A stretch of DNA of 9,700 nucleotides, taken from an uncultured bacterium. GTDB lineage: Bacteria > Bacillota > Clostridia > Lachnospirales > Lachnospiraceae. The position numbers and the translations under genes were made by a program. Of the stretch, positions 5,279 to 9,700 are shown piece by piece; positions within the stretch are counted from its first letter, which is position 1, and each line of letters opens with the position of its first letter. Location: positions 1 through 9,700 of the forward strand of contig CALFUE010000042.1 of assembly GCA_937916345.1 (NCBI GenBank), in the 5' to 3' direction. The notes below the pieces were generated by a model. The model did no database searches and was not told the origin of the DNA. It saw nothing but the letters and a program-made list of their open reading frames with translations.

Positions 5279-6823
5279 ATGGTACAGGAAAATATATTAA
5301 AACTGGTTAGATATGGTCTTTTCACGGGGCTGGTGGATCAGAGGGATGAGACTTTTGTTATAAACCGTCTGCTGGAAATCTATGATGAGTCCGATATGCC
5401 GGAGGACATCCTGGAGGAACACAGAAAAATGGTCAGGGAATCGAGCTTAGGATTTACTTCCGAAAATAAGGCTGACTATCTGCAAGGGGTATTGTCTGCT
5501 CTGCTTGATGATGCCTTTGGGAAGGGATTATTTCCTGAGAATACACTTTCCTACCGCGATCTCTTTGACACGAAGCTTATGGGAGTGCTCACGCCGGCGC
5601 CTTCTGTCATCATCGACAAATTCGAGAAACTCTGCAGTGAGAAGGATACCATTGCAGCCACGGATTTCTATTACGAGCTGTCCTGCGACAGCGATTACAT
5701 CAGGCGTTACCGCATCGCAAAGGACATTAAATGGACCACGGACACAGAGTTCGGTACACTGGACATAACAATCAATCTCTCGAAGCCCGAGAAGGATCCG
5801 AAGGCTATCGCTGCCGCAAAGATGATGGCACAGAGCGGCTATCCCAAGTGTCTCTTGTGCCGTGAAAACGAGGGCTACGCAGGACGGCTGAATCATCCCG
5901 CCAGAGGCAATCACAGGGTCATTCCGGTGGTGATAAACAACAGTCCATGGTTTTTACAATATTCGCCATATGTCTATTATAATGAGCACTGCATCGTGTT
6001 CAACAGCCTGCACACTCCTATGAAGATCGAGCGCGCCACCTTTGGAAAGCTGCTTGATTTCGTTGAGAGATTTCCGCATTATTTCGTGGGATCCAATGCA
6101 GATCTGCCCATCGTAGGCGGATCTATACTGAGCCACGACCATTTTCAGGGCGGGCATTACGAGTTTGCAATGGAGCGGGCGCCAATAGAGAGAGAAGTGA
6201 GCTTCGAGAGCTTTTCCGATGTGACAGCGGGTATCGTGAAATGGCCTATGTCTGTCATCAGACTTCGCGCCCCGGAGAAAGAGCGGCTGATAGAGCTCTC
6301 CGACAAGATTCTTGGGCGTTGGCGTGAATACACGGATGAGGACGCCTTCGTATATGCATATACAGGCGGTGAGCCACATAATACCATCACACCTATCGCA
6401 AGGCGCAGGGGCGATGACTACGAGATCGATCTGGTGCTGAGGAACAATATCACTACGGAGGAACACCCTCTTGGGGTTTATCATCCTCACGCGGAGCTTC
6501 ATCATATCAAAAAGGAAAACATCGGACTGATAGAGGTCATGGGTCTGGCAGTACTTCCCGCCAGATTAAAGGATGAACTCGGCGCGTTGAAAGAGGCTAT
6601 GATAAACGGAGCCGATTACAGGTCGGATGAGGTGCTTGGAAAGCACGCCGACTGGGCTGATGAGATATTAAAAAAGCATCCTTCATTTTCTTCTGACAAT
6701 GCCGGTGAGATCATCAGGAATGAGGTGGGACTGGTATTTTCACAGGTTCTCTCCGACGCAGGAGTATTCAAGGCTGACGACTTCGGGAGAGAGCATTTCA
6801 TTAAATTTATAGAGACAGTATGA
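5279..6823 (+). CDS. galT: UDP-glucose--hexose-1-phosphate uridylyltransferase, class II
   Basis: A 514-residue enzyme exchanging galactose 1-phosphate with UDP-glucose to give UDP-galactose and glucose 1-phosphate. It belongs to the longer Firmicute class of GalT rather than the about 350-residue E. coli type. Family blocks seen are MVQENILKLVRYGL at the start, CLLCRENEGYAGRLNHPARG (191-210), SILSHDHFQGGHYEF (282-296) and, near the C-terminal third, PHNTITPIARRR and NNITTEEHPLGVYHPHAELHH. ATG 5279 is preferred because it aligns with the usual family N-terminus and has the G-rich ACGGGGGG just upstream. ATG 5258, which overlaps the galK stop (ATGA), would add seven residues and is the alternative. 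It sits directly behind galK, as expected for a galactose operon, and the next gene begins 9 bases after its stop. Confidence 0.96.
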   Translation: MVQENILKLVRYGLFTGLVDQRDETFVINRLLEIYDESDMPEDILEEHRKMVRESSLGFTSENKADYLQGVLSALLDDAFGKGLFPENTLSYRDLFDTKLMGVLTPAPSVIIDKFEKLCSEKDTIAATDFYYELSCDSDYIRRYRIAKDIKWTTDTEFGTLDITINLSKPEKDPKAIAAAKMMAQSGYPKCLLCRENEGYAGRLNHPARGNHRVIPVVINNSPWFLQYSPYVYYNEHCIVFNSLHTPMKIERATFGKLLDFVERFPHYFVGSNADLPIVGGSILSHDHFQGGHYEFAMERAPIEREVSFESFSDVTAGIVKWPMSVIRLRAPEKERLIELSDKILGRWREYTDEDAFVYAYTGGEPHNTITPIARRRGDDYEIDLVLRNNITTEEHPLGVYHPHAELHHIKKENIGLIEVMGLAVLPARLKDELGALKEAMINGADYRSDEVLGKHADWADEILKKHPSFSSDNAGEIIRNEVGLVFSQVLSDAGVFKADDFGREHFIKFIETV

Positions 6824-6832
6824 GGTTGGAAA

Positions 6833-8026
6833 ATGTTATCAAGCAGTATTAACAGCGCACTGAGGGGCAGTTCGGTGATTCGTGCCATGTTTAACGAGGG
6901 CAGGGAGATGGCTGCGAAGTTCGGCGCGGAGAATGTCTATGATTTTTCACTGGGAAATCCCGTGACACCGGCTCCTGAAAAGATAGGGACTGAGATAAAG
7001 AGAGTCATCGACTCTTACGATTCTCTCACCATCCACGGATATATGGCAAATGCCGGCTATATCGAGGTCAGGGATAAGATAGCCGATAATCTTAACAGGA
7101 GATTCGACACGAAATTTTCCGGAAAGAATATCGTCATGAGCGTCGGCGCCGCCGGCGGTATGAATGCCATAATGAAATCCATCATCGATCCCGATGATGA
7201 GATACTGGTGATAAAGCCCTATTTCGGGGAGTACAGAGGTTATGTGACAAATTTCGGAGGAAAGATCGTGGAGTGCGAGTCTTTCAAGGACTCGTTCCAG
7301 CCGGATCTCGCCGATATCGAGTCAAAGATAAACAAGAGGACGAAGGGTATAATTATTAATACGCCTAATAATCCCACGGGAGTCATCTACACGGATGAGA
7401 CATTAAAGGCGTTGTCAGCGCTTCTTCTAAAAAAAGAAAAGGAGCTGGGCACGGATATCTATCTCATTTCCGACGAACCCTACCGCGAGCTGGTCTATGA
7501 CGGAGTGAAGGAGAATTTTCTGACAGGCTTTTATCACAATACCTTCGTGGTCTATTCCTTCAGCAAATCCCTTTCTCTTCCGGGAGAGCGCATCGGCTAT
7601 GTGGTGATACCGGATGAGATGGAGAGTGCCGGGGAGGTGCAGGGCGGCGTTGAGATTGCCATCAGGATGCTCGGGTATGTGAACGCGCCATCCCTCATGC
7701 AGAGAGTTGTGGCTGAGTGCGTGGACGAGAAGACGGATGTGGCTTTTTACGACGAGAACAGAAAAATGTTGCTTGACGCGCTGACAGAGTACGGTTTCAG
7801 CTGTGTAAAGCCTCAGGGCGCGTTTTATCTCTGGGTGAAATCTCCTGTAGAAGATGAGGAGGAGTTTGTGAACGCCGCAAAAAAATATCACATTCTCTTT
7901 GTGAAGGGCTCAGCCTTCGGATGCGGCGGCTTCGTCCGTATAGCATACTGCGTGTCACATGAGACTATCAAAAATTCACTGCCTGGCTTTAAGGAACTGG
8001 CATCTGATTTCGGTTTATTGAAATGA
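6833..8026 (+). CDS. Pyridoxal-phosphate aminotransferase, fold type I (AspC-like)
   Basis: A 397-residue aminotransferase of class I/II. Visible landmarks are YDFSLGNPVTPAP near residue 36, the NNPTG loop at 179-183, SDEPY with the cofactor-ring Asp214, the Schiff-base lysine Lys245 in YSFSKSLSLPGERIGYV with phosphate-binding Arg253, and the substrate carboxylate arginine Arg369 in GGFVRIAYC. All key residues are present, so it should be active. The amino acid used cannot be read from the sequence; aspartate, aromatic or alanine-type donors are all possible, and it is not obviously MalY or a C-S lyase. It follows galT after 9 bases with only a weak ribosome site (GAGG in the galT stop region), suggesting coupling. 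Its stop overlaps the next aminotransferase gene by 4 bases. Confidence 0.9.
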   Translation: MLSSSINSALRGSSVIRAMFNEGREMAAKFGAENVYDFSLGNPVTPAPEKIGTEIKRVIDSYDSLTIHGYMANAGYIEVRDKIADNLNRRFDTKFSGKNIVMSVGAAGGMNAIMKSIIDPDDEILVIKPYFGEYRGYVTNFGGKIVECESFKDSFQPDLADIESKINKRTKGIIINTPNNPTGVIYTDETLKALSALLLKKEKELGTDIYLISDEPYRELVYDGVKENFLTGFYHNTFVVYSFSKSLSLPGERIGYVVIPDEMESAGEVQGGVEIAIRMLGYVNAPSLMQRVVAECVDEKTDVAFYDENRKMLLDALTEYGFSCVKPQGAFYLWVKSPVEDEEEFVNAAKKYHILFVKGSAFGCGGFVRIAYCVSHETIKNSLPGFKELASDFGLLK

Positions 8027-9078
8027 GCTTTGAGTGGAAGAAAAACCTGAAGAGGCTGACTCCCTATGTACCGGGAGAGCAGCCCGGGGCTGAAAATATA
8101 ATAAAATTAAATACAAACGAAAATCCTTATCCACCCAGTTTAGGTGTGCTATCCGCCATCGAGCATTTCGATACGGACAGCTACAGGAAATATCCTGACC
8201 CGGAGGCATCTGTCCTGACCGGAGCCATAGCGCGCACATATTCGGTTGACGCAGATCAGGTTTTTGTCGGAGTGGGCTCCGACGATGTGCTGGGTATGAG
8301 CTTTCTCACTTTTTTTAACGGTGGAGATCCGGTGCTTTTTCCGGACATCACCTATTCTTTTTACGAGGTTTGGGGAGGGCTTTACGGCATTCCTTTCGAG
8401 AAGAAAAGCCTGCGGGATGATTTTACCATAGACAGGGAGGATTATACCGGTACAAACGGCGGCATTGTCATTGCAAATCCAAATGCCCCTACGAGCATTT
8501 CAATGCAGCTTTACGATATAGAATATATTGTAAAGAATAATCCTTCCTCCGTCGTCATCATAGATGAAGCATATATCGACTTCGGGGGTGAGACCGCGCT
8601 GCCGCTTGTGGACAGATATGACAATGTACTCGTCGTCAGGACTTTTTCAAAATCCAGGAGTATGGCTGGGGCGAGGATCGGTTTTGCCGTTGGGTGTAAA
8701 GAGCTGATCGGTGCTTTGTGTACCACTAAGTTTTCCTACAATTCATATACCATTGATTCTTTGACGATACAGATAGGAGCCGCGGTCCTGGCAGATGATG
8801 TATATTTTGAGGTGATCAGAAAAAAGATCATCGAGACCAGAGACTGGACATCCGAAAAGCTTAAAGGCATGGGATTTGATGTCCTGCCCTCCGATACGAA
8901 TTTCCTTTTTGTAACAAAGCCGGGGATCAATGCAAAGGCTGTGTTCGAGGCCTTAAAAAAGAGAGATATCTATGTCAGATATTTCGACAAGCCGAGGGTC
9001 AGCGATTATCTGCGCATCACAATCGGCACGGATGAGGAGATGAAAAAGGTAATAAAGGTATTAGAGGAGATTGTCTGA
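8023..9078 (+). CDS. hisC: Histidinol-phosphate aminotransferase-like enzyme
   Basis: A 351-residue fold-type I aminotransferase of the HisC family, which transfers an amino group between glutamate and imidazole-acetol phosphate in histidine synthesis; some members also use aromatic amino acids. The N-terminus has the HisC pattern LTPYVPGEQPGAENIIKLNTNENPYPPS (split as seen over residues 12-39). Further landmarks are RKYPDPEA (55-62), DEAYIDF (181-187), the cofactor lysine Lys210 in VRTFSKSRSMAGARIGFA, and the C-terminal arginines in VRYFDKPRVSDYLRITIGT. The usual NPNAPTG loop reads NPNAPTS here (152-158). It overlaps the preceding aminotransferase by ATGA and the following gene by one base. 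No other his gene is nearby, so whether it is the main histidine enzyme or a broader aromatic/phosphorylated-substrate transaminase is open. Confidence 0.88.
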   Translation: MSFEWKKNLKRLTPYVPGEQPGAENIIKLNTNENPYPPSLGVLSAIEHFDTDSYRKYPDPEASVLTGAIARTYSVDADQVFVGVGSDDVLGMSFLTFFNGGDPVLFPDITYSFYEVWGGLYGIPFEKKSLRDDFTIDREDYTGTNGGIVIANPNAPTSISMQLYDIEYIVKNNPSSVVIIDEAYIDFGGETALPLVDRYDNVLVVRTFSKSRSMAGARIGFAVGCKELIGALCTTKFSYNSYTIDSLTIQIGAAVLADDVYFEVIRKKIIETRDWTSEKLKGMGFDVLPSDTNFLFVTKPGINAKAVFEALKKRDIYVRYFDKPRVSDYLRITIGTDEEMKKVIKVLEEIV

Positions 9079-9542
9079 TGCTGAAGGATTATCTTTGGAT
9101 ATTTATTATTTCCATGGTTCCTCTCATTGAACTGAGGGGCGCGATTCCGGTTTCGCAGGCATTGGGGTTACCCGTCATAAATTCCTTTATTGTCTGCATA
9201 ATCGGAAATATGATACCGGTGCCTTTTATCTTTTTCTTCGCGAGAAAGGTATTGGAGTGGGGCGCCGACAAGCCGGTGATCGGGAAGTTTTTTTCATTCT
9301 GCCTGAAGAAAGGGCATAATGGAGGAGAAAAGTTAAAGGCAAAGGCGGGCAGCGGATTGTTTCTCGCGCTGCTTCTTTTCGTGGGTATACCGGTTCCGGG
9401 CACGGGAGCGTGGACGGGGACTCTCGCCGCGTCGATACTTGATATGGATTTCAAGTCGTCTGTTATGGCAGTGATGCTGGGTGTATTGTTGGCGGGACTG
9501 ATAATGATGACGGTGAGCTACGGAGTTTTTAGTTTTATATGA
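9078..9542 (+). CDS. COG2426-type small integral membrane protein
   Basis: A 154-residue hydrophobic protein of the family labelled small multidrug export protein (Sm_multidrug_ex). That label rests on weak evidence, and I recall the family being grouped with the DedA/VTT membrane proteins. Hydrophobic segments lie at about 5-20, 34-57, 92-105, 108-121 and 127-153. Two family blocks are clear: PLIELRGAIPVS (15-26) and GIPVPGTGAWTG (103-114). The proline-glycine-rich blocks in hydrophobic surroundings fit re-entrant loops. A short charged loop (about 76-90, KKGHNGGEKLKAK) separates the two halves. The start overlaps the hisC stop by one base (TGATG) and has GAGGAGA at 9064-9070. The transported substrate is unknown; a lipid or polyprenyl carrier is an inference by analogy with DedA. 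Confidence 0.85.
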   Translation: MLKDYLWIFIISMVPLIELRGAIPVSQALGLPVINSFIVCIIGNMIPVPFIFFFARKVLEWGADKPVIGKFFSFCLKKGHNGGEKLKAKAGSGLFLALLLFVGIPVPGTGAWTGTLAASILDMDFKSSVMAVMLGVLLAGLIMMTVSYGVFSFI

Positions 9543-9553
9543 GGAGGAATGTT

Positions 9554-9700
9554 ATGGCTATCGTAAGTATTGTGATGGGCTCAGATTCGGATATGCCCAT
9601 TATGAAAAAAGCTGCTGATACATTAAAGGAGCTGGATATAGATTTCGAGATCAGGATAATTTCCGCCCACAGGCAGGTGGGTGAATTCGTTGAGTACGCT
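9554..9700 (+). CDS. purE: N5-carboxyaminoimidazole ribonucleotide mutase, 5' part
   Basis: Only the first 49 codons lie in the window; the gene runs off the right edge. The N-terminus MAIVSIVMGSDSDMPIMKKA has the PurE nucleotide-binding loop (MGSDSDMP, residues 8-15), and the catalytic-region ISAHR follows at 36-40. PurE moves a carboxyl group on aminoimidazole ribonucleotide in purine synthesis and is usually about 160 residues long. The residues after SAHR are QVGEFVEYA, where most family members I recall have TP, EP or similar, so the substrate loop is unusual. A consensus AGGAGG (9542-9547), overlapping the previous stop, lies 6 bases before the ATG. It is probably cotranscribed with the genes upstream, and further pur genes may follow. 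Confidence 0.93.
   Translation, partial: MAIVSIVMGSDSDMPIMKKAADTLKELDIDFEIRIISAHRQVGEFVEYA

Noticed and set aside
5954..6505. Minus-strand reading frame inside galT (183 residues)
   Set aside because: No family resemblance and no ribosome site; it lies opposite conserved catalytic blocks of galT.

Overview
The window reads as two unlike pieces of bacterial DNA joined inside one open reading frame near position 1800-1832. All convincing genes are on the + strand and tightly packed. I see no tRNA, rRNA, CRISPR array, transposase or phage gene, and no gene-free stretch longer than about 140 bases.

Left piece (1 to about 1815). This part is GC-rich (hand counts: 75% in 241-300, 62% in 1741-1800) and uses CGN arginine codons. 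It begins with a strong hairpin (27-56). A textbook MerR-type promoter follows (102-132), with a 19-bp spacer and a perfect operator dyad. It drives a MerR-family regulator with a cysteine at the position used by AdhR/NmlR-type thiol sensors, then a flavodoxin-like protein. An unusual inverted repeat built of 9-bp units comes next, and then the first half of an aldo/keto reductase. Together this looks like an electrophile- or aldehyde-responsive redox operon. Its source organism cannot be named from the sequence.

Right piece (about 1815 to 9700). GC content is lower (40% in 2641-2700 and in 5281-5340), with frequent AGA/AGG and ATA codons. Protein styles and gene packing suggest a Clostridia/Lachnospiraceae-like Firmicute; this is inferred from recalled family sequences. 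It begins with the C-terminal part of a DHH/DHHA1 phosphoesterase, followed by a SAM methyltransferase and the redox chaperone Hsp33 (hslO). A promoter overlapping the end of hslO then starts a second operon: galK, class II galT, a fold-type I aminotransferase, a HisC-like aminotransferase, a COG2426-type membrane protein and the 5' end of purE. Four of these junctions overlap by 1-4 bases or have gaps of about 10 bases, so translational coupling is likely.

The main observation is the in-frame aldo/keto reductase-DHH fusion. Both parents lack an essential half, base composition and arginine codon use switch at the seam, and the seam falls where both families have similar peptides. An assembly chimera is the best explanation. 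I do not see a convincing undescribed system. The more biological leads are the near-leaderless MerR promoter, the flavodoxin with a degenerate Tat-like leader and a second internal start, the 9-bp-unit inverted repeat, and unusual motif residues in PurE and HisC.
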